Of a DNA stretch of 64,000 nt, positions 42,879 to 51,274 are shown one piece after another. The stretch lies in NCBI GenBank assembly GCA_947631685.1, contig CANRMI010000007.1, positions 1 through 64,000 of the forward strand, given 5' to 3'. This stretch comes from an uncultured Lachnospiraceae bacterium (GTDB lineage Bacteria > Bacillota > Clostridia > Lachnospirales > Lachnospiraceae). Position 1 is the first letter of the stretch. Each line of letters opens with the position of its first letter. The translations under genes and the position numbers were made by a program. The notes below the pieces were generated by a model. That model had not been told where the DNA came from. It ran no database searches and saw only the letters and a program-made list of their open reading frames with translations.

Positions 42879-44025
42879 CCTCCGTCACTTCACCTTCCTC
42901 ATAGAGCCCCTCTTCCTCATAGCCCTCTTCGTATTCGTCCTCGTAATCGTCCACATAGTCCTCGTAACGGAATCCGGGAGCATCCTTGGCCTGTGTCTCC
43001 GACTTAATATCGATCTTATAGCCGGTCAGCCTGGCCGCCAGTCTGGCGTTCTGGCCCTCCTTGCCGATAGCCAGGGAGAGCTGGTAATCGGGCACTACCA
43101 CCTTGGCCGTCTTTTCATCGGGATCCGCGAACACCGCGACTATCTTGGCCGGAGAAAGCGCGTTCTGGATCAGGTTGCCGGGGTTCTCATCCCAGTTCAC
43201 GATGTCGATCTTTTCTCCCCGCAGTTCTTCCACAATGGCGTTGACTCTGGCACTGTTCATGCCCACGCAGGCGCCCACCGCGTCCACATTGGGATTGTTG
43301 CTCCATACGGCGATCTTGGTACGGCTGCCTGCCTCTCTGGCGATACTCTTGATCTCCACTGTACCGTCCTTTATTTCGGTCACTTCGGACTCAAAGAGCC
43401 TCTTTACCAGTTCCGGATGTGTCCGGCTCACATTGATACGGGGACCCTTGGGGGTATTCTTTACTTCCAGGATATAGACCTTGATGCGGTCGGTGGGTTT
43501 GAACACCTCGCCCTTCACCTGTTCGCTTTCGCTTAACATGGCGTCGGCCTTGCCCAGGTTGATGCTGATGCTGCGTCCCACATAGCGCTGTACCACGCCG
43601 GTTACAACGTCCTTTTCCTTCTCATAGTACTGGTTATAGATCACGCTTCTCTCTTCTTCACGAATCTTCTGCAGGATCACGTTCTTGGCGTTCATGGTAG
43701 CGATACGGCCAAACTCCTTGGACTTTATCTCCACCCGCAGAATGTCGCCCACCGCGGCTTTTTCGGAAAGCTCCTTCGCGTCATCCAGGGAGATCTGCAG
43801 GCAGTTATCCTCTACATCCTCTTTTGTGGGCACAACCTCCTTTTCCGCATAGCAGAGAAAGTCGCAGGTGTCCCGGTCAATTTCCACTTTTACGTTGTCC
43901 GCTTTGCCAAAATGATTTTTGCAGGCGGTGAGCAGCGAATTTTCAATCGCCTCAAACAATGTCTCCTTGCTGATCTCCTTCTCCTTTTCCAGAATGTCCA
44001 GCGCTTCCATCAATTCCTTATTCAT
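42871..44025 (-). CDS. nusA: Transcription termination/antitermination factor NusA
   Basis: 384 residues from the ATG at 44025 after AGGAGG; an earlier in-frame start at 44064 overlaps rimP. N-terminal RNAP-binding domain, S1 domain (GDILRVEIKSKEFGRIAT and on), two KH domains (KIAVWSNNPNVDAVGACVG, LSLAIGKEGQNARLAARL) and an acidic tail of Glu/Asp/Tyr (about 355-384). Second gene of the rimP operon. Confidence 0.96.
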   Translation of the reverse strand: MNKELMEALDILEKEKEISKETLFEAIENSLLTACKNHFGKADNVKVEIDRDTCDFLCYAEKEVVPTKEDVEDNCLQISLDDAKELSEKAAVGDILRVEIKSKEFGRIATMNAKNVILQKIREEERSVIYNQYYEKEKDVVTGVVQRYVGRSISINLGKADAMLSESEQVKGEVFKPTDRIKVYILEVKNTPKGPRINVSRTHPELVKRLFESEVTEIKDGTVEIKSIAREAGSRTKIAVWSNNPNVDAVGACVGMNSARVNAIVEELRGEKIDIVNWDENPGNLIQNALSPAKIVAVFADPDEKTAKVVVPDYQLSLAIGKEGQNARLAARLTGYKIDIKSETQAKDAPGFRYEDYVDDYEDEYEEGYEEEGLYEEGEVTEDE

Positions 44026-44053
44026 TTTCCAATCTCCTCCTGTTATTGTACTT

Positions 44054-44512
44054 TTAAAAATCAAGGGCCAGTCTGATCAGTGCCACGTCGCTTCTTTGAA
44101 ATACCATTTCTTCTCCGTTTACAATGGTAATCGTACTGCTGTCAAAAGACTTTAATGTGCCCGCAAATTCCTTGTTTCCCTCAATGGGCTTATAGGTTTT
44201 TATCTCCACTTCCTGCCCCAGGCTCTTTTCCAGATGCCTGTCTTTTTTCAACGTTCTTCCCAGGCCCGGACTGGAAACCTCCAGGATATAGGCGTCTCCT
44301 ATAAAATCCTCCTCGTCCAGTTTATCGGACAAAGCCCTGCTTACCGCTTCGCAGTCCTGAATATTCACGCCTCCCGGTTTGTCGATGTAGGCCCGCAGAT
44401 ACCAGTCCGCGCCCTCCTTTACATACTCCACATCATAGATTTCCACCCCTTGCTTACTGGCTATGGGCGTCAGCAGTTCTTCGGTCCTGGCTTCGTATTC
44501 CTTCTTGGCCAT
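44054..44512 (-). CDS. rimP: Ribosome maturation factor RimP
   Basis: 152 residues from the ATG at 44512 after GGGAGGG. 30S assembly protein; VEYVKEGADWYLRAYIDKPGG and LEVSSPGLGRTLKKD are characteristic. First gene of the operon; promoter at 44623-44651 and a structured leader (44569-44610) lie upstream. Confidence 0.95.
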   Translation of the reverse strand: MAKKEYEARTEELLTPIASKQGVEIYDVEYVKEGADWYLRAYIDKPGGVNIQDCEAVSRALSDKLDEEDFIGDAYILEVSSPGLGRTLKKDRHLEKSLGQEVEIKTYKPIEGNKEFAGTLKSFDSSTITIVNGEEMVFQRSDVALIRLALDF

Positions 44513-44568
44513 CCGCACCCTCCCTTTCTTCCGGTTTTTATCCCTTTCATGCCTTTCAATCAATAAGA

Positions 44569-44610
44569 AAGAGTGGCGCTTCGTCCACTCTTATCTCATA
44601 CTGTCAGTAT
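44569..44610 (-). promoter_or_regulatory. Structured leader of the rimP-nusA-infB operon
   Basis: Between the predicted transcription start and rimP there is a palindrome ATACTGTCAGTAT (44598-44610) and an 8-bp hairpin AAGAGTGG/CCACTCTT (44569-44592) followed by a U-rich stretch with C interruptions. It could be a weak terminator or attenuator. In E. coli the equivalent operon is autoregulated by NusA; whether this leader does so is inference. Confidence 0.45.
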
Positions 44611-44622
44611 TCAACTATGCTT

Positions 44623-44651
44623 AGTTTATACCTAAAACAAACCAATGTCAA
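44623..44651 (-). promoter_or_regulatory. rimP: Promoter of the rimP operon
   Basis: TTGACA (44646-44651), 17-base spacer, TAAACT (44623-44628) on the minus strand, immediately after the copA stop codon. Confidence 0.65.
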
Positions 44652-44656
44652 CACTT

Positions 44657-44866
44657 TTAGCGGATTTCTTTTACGGTATAGTCCTTCGCCTCCACCGCCT
44701 GCCTTAATACCTCGTCAGCCACATCCTGTGTCAGGGTAACCTGAGCCGTCCCCTGCTCATGACTCACCAAAGCTTCCCCTACGCCGGGAATCTCCTCCAG
44801 CGCTTTCTTTACGGCTGCCTCGCAGTGTCCGCACATCATGCCTTCGATTACCATTGTTTTTTCCAT
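44657..44866 (-). CDS. Possible CopZ-like copper chaperone from an internal start in copA
   Basis: 69 residues in frame with copA: a complete HMA domain starting MEKTMVIEG with the metal motif GMMCGHCEAAV. The internal ATG at 44866 has AGGAG nine bases upstream (44876-44880), inside codons for the Lys-rich linker. Its length is that of a free-standing CopZ. This fits a former copA-copZ gene pair in which the copA stop has been lost, with the old start still usable. Whether it is used cannot be seen from sequence. Confidence 0.45.
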   Translation of the reverse strand: MEKTMVIEGMMCGHCEAAVKKALEEIPGVGEALVSHEQGTAQVTLTQDVADEVLRQAVEAKDYTVKEIR

Positions 44867-47200
44867 ACTCTTTTTCTCCTTTTCTTTATAGTTTTCTTTT
44901 TTGCTTTCTTTTTTATTCCGCTCCGGCTTTTCGCCTTTTGTTTTCTGGCTGCCGTAGAGCCTGCACCAGTTTAATCTGAGGGCGTTTGTCACCACACAGA
45001 AACTGGAAAGGCTCATGGCCGCCGCACCGAACATGGGATTCAGCTTCCAGCCCCAAAGAGGGTACCAGACTCCCGCAGCCAGCGGGATCCCGATGATATT
45101 GTAGATAAAGGCCCAGAACAGATTCTCATGAATGTTGCGCAGGGTGGCCCTGCTTAAACGAATGGCTGCCGGTACGTCTTTCAGGCGGCTCTTCATCAGC
45201 ACCACGTCGGCGGCATCTATGGCAATATCCGTTCCTGCGCCAATGGCAATTCCCACATCGGCCGCAGTCAGGGCAGGCGCGTCATTGATACCGTCTCCTA
45301 CCATGGCCGTCCGTCCCTGGGCCTGTAAAGAGCGGATCACCGCTTCCTTGCCATCCGGCAGCACACCCGCTATGACCTCGTCCACCCCGGCCAGACTGCC
45401 TATGGCTCTTGCCGTCTTTTCGTTGTCTCCGGTCAGCATCACCACCCGGATTCCCAGATCACGCAGCTCTCTTACCGCCTCCGCCCCGTCTTCCTTCAGT
45501 ACGTCCGCCACCGCGATGATCCCCATGAGTTTTCCGTCCTTTGCGAAAAACAAAGGTGTCTGGCCGCGCCCGGCGATTTCCTCCGCTATTTGGCCGCTCC
45601 CGCTGCCGATTTCAGCGTACTGCCGGATAAAGGAAAGGTTTCCTCCCAAAAGGGTGCTGCCTTCACAGACGCCCTGTAATCCGCTGCCGGTAAGGGCCTT
45701 AAAATCCTGCAGGGGCAAAGGATCTATCCCCTCTTCTCCCGCCTTTTGCAAAACCGCTTTTGCCAGGGGATGCTCGCTCTTCTGTTCCAGGGCAGAAGCC
45801 GCCTCCAGCAGCTTCCTTTCATCCACGCCCTCCACGGGATACAGGCCAGTCACCACCGGTTCTCCTTTGGTGATGGTACCGGTTTTGTCCAGAGCCACGA
45901 TCTTAACCTTTCCCGTTTCCTCTAAAGAGACCGCTGTTTTAAACAGGATTCCGTTGCCGGCTCCCACGCCGTTTCCTACCATGACCGCCACCGGCGTTGC
46001 CAGGCCCAGGGCGCAGGGGCAGCTGATAACCAGAACGGAAATCCCCCTTGCCAGGGCAAAGCCCACACCCTCTCCCGCGAGCAGCCAGACAAGGATCGTG
46101 ACTGCCGCAATTCCTATTACCGCCGGTACAAAGATACCGGATACCTTATCCGCCGTCCTGGCAATGGGCGCCTTCGTGGCCGCCGCGTCGCTGACCATCC
46201 GAATGATCTGGGAAAGGGTAGTGTCCTCCCCCACCCTGACTGCCTTACAGGTCAGAAATCCGGACTGGTTCAGTGTAGCGGCAGAAACCTGGTCCCCCGC
46301 TTCCTTGTCCACAGGTATGCTCTCTCCGGTCAGGGCCGCTTCGTTCACCGCGCTGCTGCCCTCCGTCACCACTCCGTCCACGGGGATCTGCTCTCCGGGA
46401 CGCACCACAAACAGATCTCCCACAAGAACCTCCCCAATGGGGATCTCCGTTTCCACGCCTTCCCGCAGTACCACCGCAGTCCTGGGTGCCAGACTCATCA
46501 GCCCCTTTAAGGCGTTGGTTGTCCTGCCCTTGGATCTGGCTTCCAGCATTTTCCCCAGGGTAATCAGTGTCAGGATCGTACCGGCGGATTCAAAGTAAAG
46601 CTCCTCCATGCAGGCCATCACTTTTTCCATATCGCCTGCCGCCTGGGCTCCCGTCATGACAAAGAGCACATAGGTGCTGTAGCCGAAAGCCGCTCCCGCT
46701 CCCAAAGCCACCAGCGTATCCATATTGGGAGCCCTGTGCCATAGGGCCTTAGCGCCGCTGATAAAAAAGCGCTGGTTGATCACCATGAGGATCCCCGCCA
46801 GCAAAAGCTGCAGCAGGCCCATCGCCACATGATTCTCCGCCAAAAACGACGGCAGGGGAAAGCCCCACATCATGTGCCCCATGGAAATATACAGCAGCAC
46901 AGCCAAAAAAACCAAAGAAACCGCCAGTCTCTTTAGGAGTGCCGGCGTTTCCCTATCCCGCAGGGCTTCCCCGGCTTCTTCTTTTTCTGCTTTTCTTTCC
47001 CCGGCCTTTAACCGCGCTCCGTAGCCGGCTTCCTCCACCGCCGCGATCACAGCCTGGGGCGGTGCGCTTCCTTCCACTCCCATGCTGTTTGTCAGCAGAT
47101 TCACAACGCAGGACTCCACTCCCGGCACCTTGCTTACCGCCTTTTCCACCCGGGCACTGCAGGCGGCGCAGCTCATGCCCGTTACCGTATATTGCTCCAT
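44657..47200 (-). CDS. copA: Copper-translocating P1B-ATPase with N- and C-terminal metal-binding domains
   Basis: 847 residues from the ATG at 47200 (AAGGAGG upstream). Exports Cu+ using ATP. N-terminal HMA domain (GMSCAACSARVEK), eight membrane segments, the translocation motif SCPCALGLATP, the phosphorylation motif ALDKTGTIT, and GDGINDAPAL. Unusually, a second HMA domain with GMMCGHCEAAVKKAL is fused after the last membrane segments through a Lys/Glu-rich linker (about 745-778). That linker contains a ribosome site and ATG (44866) for a separate CopZ-like product. Follows csoR (33 bases) in a copper-regulated operon. Confidence 0.95.
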   Translation of the reverse strand: MEQYTVTGMSCAACSARVEKAVSKVPGVESCVVNLLTNSMGVEGSAPPQAVIAAVEEAGYGARLKAGERKAEKEEAGEALRDRETPALLKRLAVSLVFLAVLLYISMGHMMWGFPLPSFLAENHVAMGLLQLLLAGILMVINQRFFISGAKALWHRAPNMDTLVALGAGAAFGYSTYVLFVMTGAQAAGDMEKVMACMEELYFESAGTILTLITLGKMLEARSKGRTTNALKGLMSLAPRTAVVLREGVETEIPIGEVLVGDLFVVRPGEQIPVDGVVTEGSSAVNEAALTGESIPVDKEAGDQVSAATLNQSGFLTCKAVRVGEDTTLSQIIRMVSDAAATKAPIARTADKVSGIFVPAVIGIAAVTILVWLLAGEGVGFALARGISVLVISCPCALGLATPVAVMVGNGVGAGNGILFKTAVSLEETGKVKIVALDKTGTITKGEPVVTGLYPVEGVDERKLLEAASALEQKSEHPLAKAVLQKAGEEGIDPLPLQDFKALTGSGLQGVCEGSTLLGGNLSFIRQYAEIGSGSGQIAEEIAGRGQTPLFFAKDGKLMGIIAVADVLKEDGAEAVRELRDLGIRVVMLTGDNEKTARAIGSLAGVDEVIAGVLPDGKEAVIRSLQAQGRTAMVGDGINDAPALTAADVGIAIGAGTDIAIDAADVVLMKSRLKDVPAAIRLSRATLRNIHENLFWAFIYNIIGIPLAAGVWYPLWGWKLNPMFGAAAMSLSSFCVVTNALRLNWCRLYGSQKTKGEKPERNKKESKKENYKEKEKKSMEKTMVIEGMMCGHCEAAVKKALEEIPGVGEALVSHEQGTAQVTLTQDVADEVLRQAVEAKDYTVKEIR

Positions 47201-47233
47201 GTCTGCCTCCTTCACACGGCTTCTGCCGTACCT

Positions 47234-47533
47234 TTATTTCATCAGCTTCTGCAGGGTTTCCACCAGTTCGTCCACGGTCTCTTCCCTGCCGTTTCGGATG
47301 TCGTCAGCCACGCAGCCTCTTATGTGGCTGCTCAAAAGCACCTTGTTAAAGCTGTTTAACGCGGCAGTGGCCGCGGCCACCTGCACCAGAATGTCGGTAC
47401 AGTAGCAGTTCTGCTCCACCATACCCCGGATTCCCCTGATCTGCCCTTCGATCCGGTTCAGCCGGTGGATCAGGTCCTTATACTCCTGCTCGCTCCGCTC
47501 TTTGGTCTTTTTATGACAACAGTTTTTTTCCAT
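47234..47533 (-). CDS. csoR: CsoR-family copper-sensing repressor
   Basis: 99 residues from the ATG at 47533; an ATG at 47575 lacks a clear site. The all-helical CsoR/RcnR fold shows LIHRLNRIEGQIRGIRGMV with the conserved Cys in MVEQNCYCTDILVQVAA, then HIRGCV with the His and Cys ligands, the C-H-C copper set. A Cys-Cys-His N-terminus (EKNCCHKKTKE) is extra. Immediately upstream of copA. Two GC-rich palindromes in its promoter are probable binding sites, so it should repress its own operon until Cu+ binds. Confidence 0.92.
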   Translation of the reverse strand: MEKNCCHKKTKERSEQEYKDLIHRLNRIEGQIRGIRGMVEQNCYCTDILVQVAAATAALNSFNKVLLSSHIRGCVADDIRNGREETVDELVETLQKLMK

Positions 47534-47599
47534 ATCCGCTTTCCGCGTCCTTTCCTCTGCAGCCTTCCTGCGCATTGCAGCCTATTGTAAACAGGCAAA

Positions 47600-47648
47600 T
47601 ACCCCCAGGGGGTACTTATAGTATATACCCCCCAAGGGTATTTTGCAA
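47600..47648 (-). promoter_or_regulatory. csoR: csoR-copA promoter with two CsoR-type operators
   Basis: TTGCAA (-35, 47643-47648) and TATACT (-10, 47620-47625) with a 17-base spacer. TACCCCCAGGGGGTA (47600-47614) lies just downstream of the -10 and ATACCCCCCAAGGGTAT (47625-47641) fills the spacer. Such TACCCCnnGGGGTA palindromes are the known form of CsoR sites in Firmicutes and actinobacteria. Confidence 0.8.
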
Positions 47649-47651
47649 GCC

Positions 47652-48992
47652 CTATTCGTTAAATTCTCCTGTTTCCAGCATTTCTTCAATAAATATGCCG
47701 TAACCACTGGTAGAATCGTTTACCAGCACATGGGTGACCGCGCCTACCAGCTTGCCGTTTTGGACAATGGGAGCGCCGCTCATGCCCTGGATGATACCGC
47801 CTGTCAGGGCGATCAGTTCAGGATCCGTCACCTGCAGTACGATCCCTTTGTTCACATTTCCATGGTCTAAGTTGCACTCTTTGATCTCAATGTCATAATA
47901 CCGGGGCTCTCCGTCCACCGCACAGAGTATCTGGGCCGGCCCGATTTCCACTTCCTGCTTCAGCCCTATGGGTATCGCCTCCCCGGTGATCCGGGAAGCC
48001 AGTTCCTCATTACAGATTCCGAACACACCCTGGGTAGTATTGTCATAGATTTCTCCCAGGATATTGGAATCCGTATATTCTATCATACCCGTCATTTCTC
48101 CCGGTTCTCCCTTTCTGCCTTTTTTAATGGCTATGATGTCCGTACCGTAAAGGGTGCCGCCTTTCACCTCCATGACGATGCTGGTATCCACATCATTGAT
48201 CCCGTGGCCCAGTGCGCCGAAGTTGCCTTCACTGTCCACAAAGGTCAGGGTACCTACGCCCTGGGCGTTGTCTCTCACCCAGATGCCTATTTTGTAGCTG
48301 CCGCTCTGGTTCAAAACGGGCTGCACTTCCACTTCAAATTCCTCACCGTCCCTGCGTATGCCCAGCACCACGGGAGCGCCCCCGCTGGCTTCTATCAGAC
48401 GCGTGAATCCGGCTTTGTCCTCCACGGCGTTTCCGTCCACGGAAAGAATATAATCCCCGCTCTGCAACAGGTATCTCGCGGGAGAAACCTCTCTTCCCCC
48501 CAGGGATATAAAATCTCCCACACCCACCACCAGGATGCCGTCGGTCTCCAAATAGATCCCTACCGGCACTCCGGCAGGCGTGACCAGCTTATCCCTGATC
48601 ACTTCAATATCCACCTGTTTGAATGGAATGATGCCAAAGAGTTTTAAATCCATGCGGTAATTGTTCAACGCGTCCGCCCGCATGGTAACGGTATTGCTTA
48701 AATCAATATGAATGGAATCCGCCGGAATATTGGAGGGGTTCTGACCGCCTGCGGCCACCGCTTCTTCCTCATCCACTATTTTCCGGATCTCTCCTTCTAC
48801 CGGCAGTCCCATCTGCAGCACCTGCTCTTCGCCCACCCTCAGCTTAATACTGCGGGGAATCCGCTCGTAAACGGACAGTATTCCCAGTCCGACAAAGGTC
48901 ATACAGGAAATTAAGAGAGCCATGCGCAAACCCTTCCGGTATGCCCGCCACCTGCTTTGCTTTCCTTCTGTTTCCTTTTCCAAGCTTTTCAC
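47652..48992 (-). CDS. spoIVB: SpoIVB sporulation serine peptidase
   Basis: 446 residues from a GTG at 48992 (AAAGGA upstream). N-terminal membrane anchor (GLRMALLISCMTFVGLGILS), a PDZ domain (about 115-215, GREVSPARYLLQSGDYILSV), and the S55 peptidase domain with His in GALGHGINDVDTS and Ser in IIQGMSGAPIVQNGKLVGAV. In Bacillus it triggers pro-sigma-K processing across the spore membrane. It lies directly downstream of recN, as usual in Clostridia and Bacilli, with a terminator between them. Confidence 0.93.
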   Translation of the reverse strand: MKSLEKETEGKQSRWRAYRKGLRMALLISCMTFVGLGILSVYERIPRSIKLRVGEEQVLQMGLPVEGEIRKIVDEEEAVAAGGQNPSNIPADSIHIDLSNTVTMRADALNNYRMDLKLFGIIPFKQVDIEVIRDKLVTPAGVPVGIYLETDGILVVGVGDFISLGGREVSPARYLLQSGDYILSVDGNAVEDKAGFTRLIEASGGAPVVLGIRRDGEEFEVEVQPVLNQSGSYKIGIWVRDNAQGVGTLTFVDSEGNFGALGHGINDVDTSIVMEVKGGTLYGTDIIAIKKGRKGEPGEMTGMIEYTDSNILGEIYDNTTQGVFGICNEELASRITGEAIPIGLKQEVEIGPAQILCAVDGEPRYYDIEIKECNLDHGNVNKGIVLQVTDPELIALTGGIIQGMSGAPIVQNGKLVGAVTHVLVNDSTSGYGIFIEEMLETGEFNE

Positions 48993-49043
48993 ATCCTTTT
49001 CTCCGCTGTTTTTCCATTCGTGCCTTTTTGGAAATTTTCCACC

Positions 49044-49076
49044 AAAAAAGGAGCATCCATACAGGATACTCCTTTT
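49044..49076 (-). terminator. Terminator after recN
   Basis: The arms 49046-49058 and 49064-49076 form a 13-bp stem with one mismatch and a 5-base loop; on the minus strand it is followed by a run of T. It ends the recN operon before spoIVB. Confidence 0.8.
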
Positions 49077-49106
49077 AGTGTAAACATTTTTTTGACATCT
49101 AAACCC

Positions 49107-50792
49107 TCACTGGGGGATTTCCATTTGTTTGATTCTGGAAGCCTGCTGCATCAGCTCCTTTGCGTTGGAGAGCGCCGCCTGGGAAAGACTGTCCGTTCCC
49201 AAAAGCCTTGCCAGCTCTTCCGTGATACCCTGTGAGGACAGCCTGCGGATATTGGTGGAAGTACTGCTGCCGTCATTTTCCTTTTCTATCAGAAAATGGG
49301 TGTCTGCCATAGCCGCGATCTGGGGAAGATGAGTAATCAGGATCACCTGATGCGCTTTGGAAAGTTCTCCCAGTTTTTCAGACACCTTCCAGGCAGTCCG
49401 CCCGCTGATCCCTGCGTCGATCTCGTCAAAAATCAGGGTATCCACCTCGTCTTTGTCCGCTAACACGGTCTTGACTCCCAGCATGATACGGGACAGTTCT
49501 CCGCCGCTGGATACCATGGCCAGAGGCTTCAACGCTTCTCCCACATTGGCGGAGAGGAGGAATTCCACTTCATCCGCGCCGTCCGCGGAAATTTCTTTTT
49601 CTTTTATGGAAATCTCAAAGTCCGCGTTGGCAAAATTAAGTTCCCGCAGCGCCTGCTTCAAGGTGTCAGCCAGCCGGGGCGCTTTTTTCTTCCGCAGAGC
49701 CGAAAGCTTTAAAGCCGCCTGCCGCAATGCTTCCTCCGCTTCCTCGCAGGCTTTTTGCGTTTTCTGCATATAGTTTTCGTAATCTTCCAGCTTTTCTATT
49801 CTGCCCTGGATCTTGCTGCCGTATTCCAAAATGGCCGGAATACTTCCGCCATATTTTTCCTTTAAATGATTGATCTGATTTAAACGTTCCTCTGCCGTTT
49901 TGAAATCGGCCTCGTCAAATTCCAGTTCTTCCAGATAGTCCGCCAGTTCCCTGTTAAAATCGTTTAAAAGCTCTTCCGTCTGGGTAAGCTGGGCAAAAAG
50001 CTCCTCCAGCCCTTCATCGCAGGAAATGACGCTGCCCAGTTCCCGCACCGCCCTGCCTAACAGTTCCGCCGCGCAGTCCTCTCCGCCGCCTGTGAGCCTG
50101 TAGGTACCGCCTGCGGCTTCGCCTATCCTGCGGCTGTTTATCATGCGGCGGTATTTCTTTTCCAGTTCCTCGTCCTCGCCCTCCCGCAGCAGGGCTTCCT
50201 CGATTTCCTTAGCTTCAAAGGAAAGCAGTTCCAGCTCCCTTTTCCTGGAGGCCTCATCCATGCGCTGTGTTTCTAACTCCTGCCTCAGCCGGTTCCTCTC
50301 CCGGTAAAGGCGCCCCACCTCCTCCAGCAGAGCGGGCGCTTCGCTGCCCGCATAGGCGTCCAGGATCTCCCTGTGTTTGCTTTTTTTAAGAAGGGACTGA
50401 TGCTCATGCTGCCCGTGGATGTCCAAAAGCAGCTCTGCCAGCTCCTTTACCTGCCTGGCCGATACGCTTTCCCCATTGACGCGGCTCACGCTCCTGGTAT
50501 CGGAGATCCGCCTGCTGATGGTAACGCAGTCCTCTTCCGCCGGCAGCTCCATTTCCTTCAGCTTGCGCCGGATCTTTTCCGAAACGTCAAAGGTCAGCTC
50601 CACCTGGGCATACTCCGCGCCCTTCCGGATCATTTCCTTATCCGCCTTGGCTCCCAGGGCCAGATTGACGGATCCCAACAATATGGATTTTCCCGCACCG
50701 GTTTCTCCGGTGAGAACATTGAAACCGGAAGTAAATTCCACCTCCGCTTCCTCTATCAGGGCCATGTTTTTCACATGTACGCTCAGTAACAT
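49107..50792 (-). CDS. recN: DNA repair protein RecN
   Basis: 561 residues, SMC-like repair ATPase. Walker A GETGAGKSILLGS near residue 31, central coiled coil, signature MVSSGGELSRIMLG and Walker B DTLIFDEIDAGISG. Last gene of the asp23-to-recN operon. Confidence 0.96.
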   Translation of the reverse strand: MLLSVHVKNMALIEEAEVEFTSGFNVLTGETGAGKSILLGSVNLALGAKADKEMIRKGAEYAQVELTFDVSEKIRRKLKEMELPAEEDCVTISRRISDTRSVSRVNGESVSARQVKELAELLLDIHGQHEHQSLLKKSKHREILDAYAGSEAPALLEEVGRLYRERNRLRQELETQRMDEASRKRELELLSFEAKEIEEALLREGEDEELEKKYRRMINSRRIGEAAGGTYRLTGGGEDCAAELLGRAVRELGSVISCDEGLEELFAQLTQTEELLNDFNRELADYLEELEFDEADFKTAEERLNQINHLKEKYGGSIPAILEYGSKIQGRIEKLEDYENYMQKTQKACEEAEEALRQAALKLSALRKKKAPRLADTLKQALRELNFANADFEISIKEKEISADGADEVEFLLSANVGEALKPLAMVSSGGELSRIMLGVKTVLADKDEVDTLIFDEIDAGISGRTAWKVSEKLGELSKAHQVILITHLPQIAAMADTHFLIEKENDGSSTSTNIRRLSSQGITEELARLLGTDSLSQAALSNAKELMQQASRIKQMEIPQ

Positions 50793-50804
50793 ATTTTCCT
50801 CTCT

Positions 50805-51263
50805 TTAACTCTCAGTCTTTAGCATATTTCGGATCTTATCCATCAACACCCTGGTTTCCTCCACGGTGCGCACCGCCATCATAATGGTGTCGTCTCCCGC
50901 TATGGAACCTACGATCTCTTTGAGTTTCATGGTATCCACGGCGGCTGCCACCGCCATTGCCATCCCGGATACGGTCTTGATCACCAGGATATTCTGTGCC
51001 ATATCCATGGAAACAAAGCCCTCCCGCAGCACCCGGATATATTTGTCCAGGGCCTCTACCTCCTCCTGCTTGACAAATACGTATTTCTGCCGGCCGCTGC
51101 CCGCCGGAAGCTTGGAAAGCTTCAACTCCCTTATATCTCTGGAGACCGTGGCCTGTGTCACCTGGTACCCGGCCTGTTTTAAATATTCCGCCAACTCCTC
51201 CTGCGTCTCCACGTCATAGGTCTCCACCAGCTCGATTATTTTTTTCTGTCTGAGTTTTTTCAT
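50805..51263 (-). CDS. argR: Arginine repressor
   Basis: 152 residues from the ATG at 51263 after AGGAG. Winged-helix DNA-binding part (VTQATVSRDIRELKLSKL) and C-terminal Arg-binding hexamerisation part (GSIAGDDTIMMAVRT). Place between nadK and recN is standard in Firmicutes. Confidence 0.95.
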   Translation of the reverse strand: MKKLRQKKIIELVETYDVETQEELAEYLKQAGYQVTQATVSRDIRELKLSKLPAGSGRQKYVFVKQEEVEALDKYIRVLREGFVSMDMAQNILVIKTVSGMAMAVAAAVDTMKLKEIVGSIAGDDTIMMAVRTVEETRVLMDKIRNMLKTES

Positions 51264-51274
51264 GAATCTTCTCC

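Noticed and set aside
45132..46598. Long open frame on the plus strand inside copA
   Set aside because: It is antisense to a clear P-type ATPase, rich in Ser/Thr/Pro as expected for a shadow frame, and has no ribosome site.
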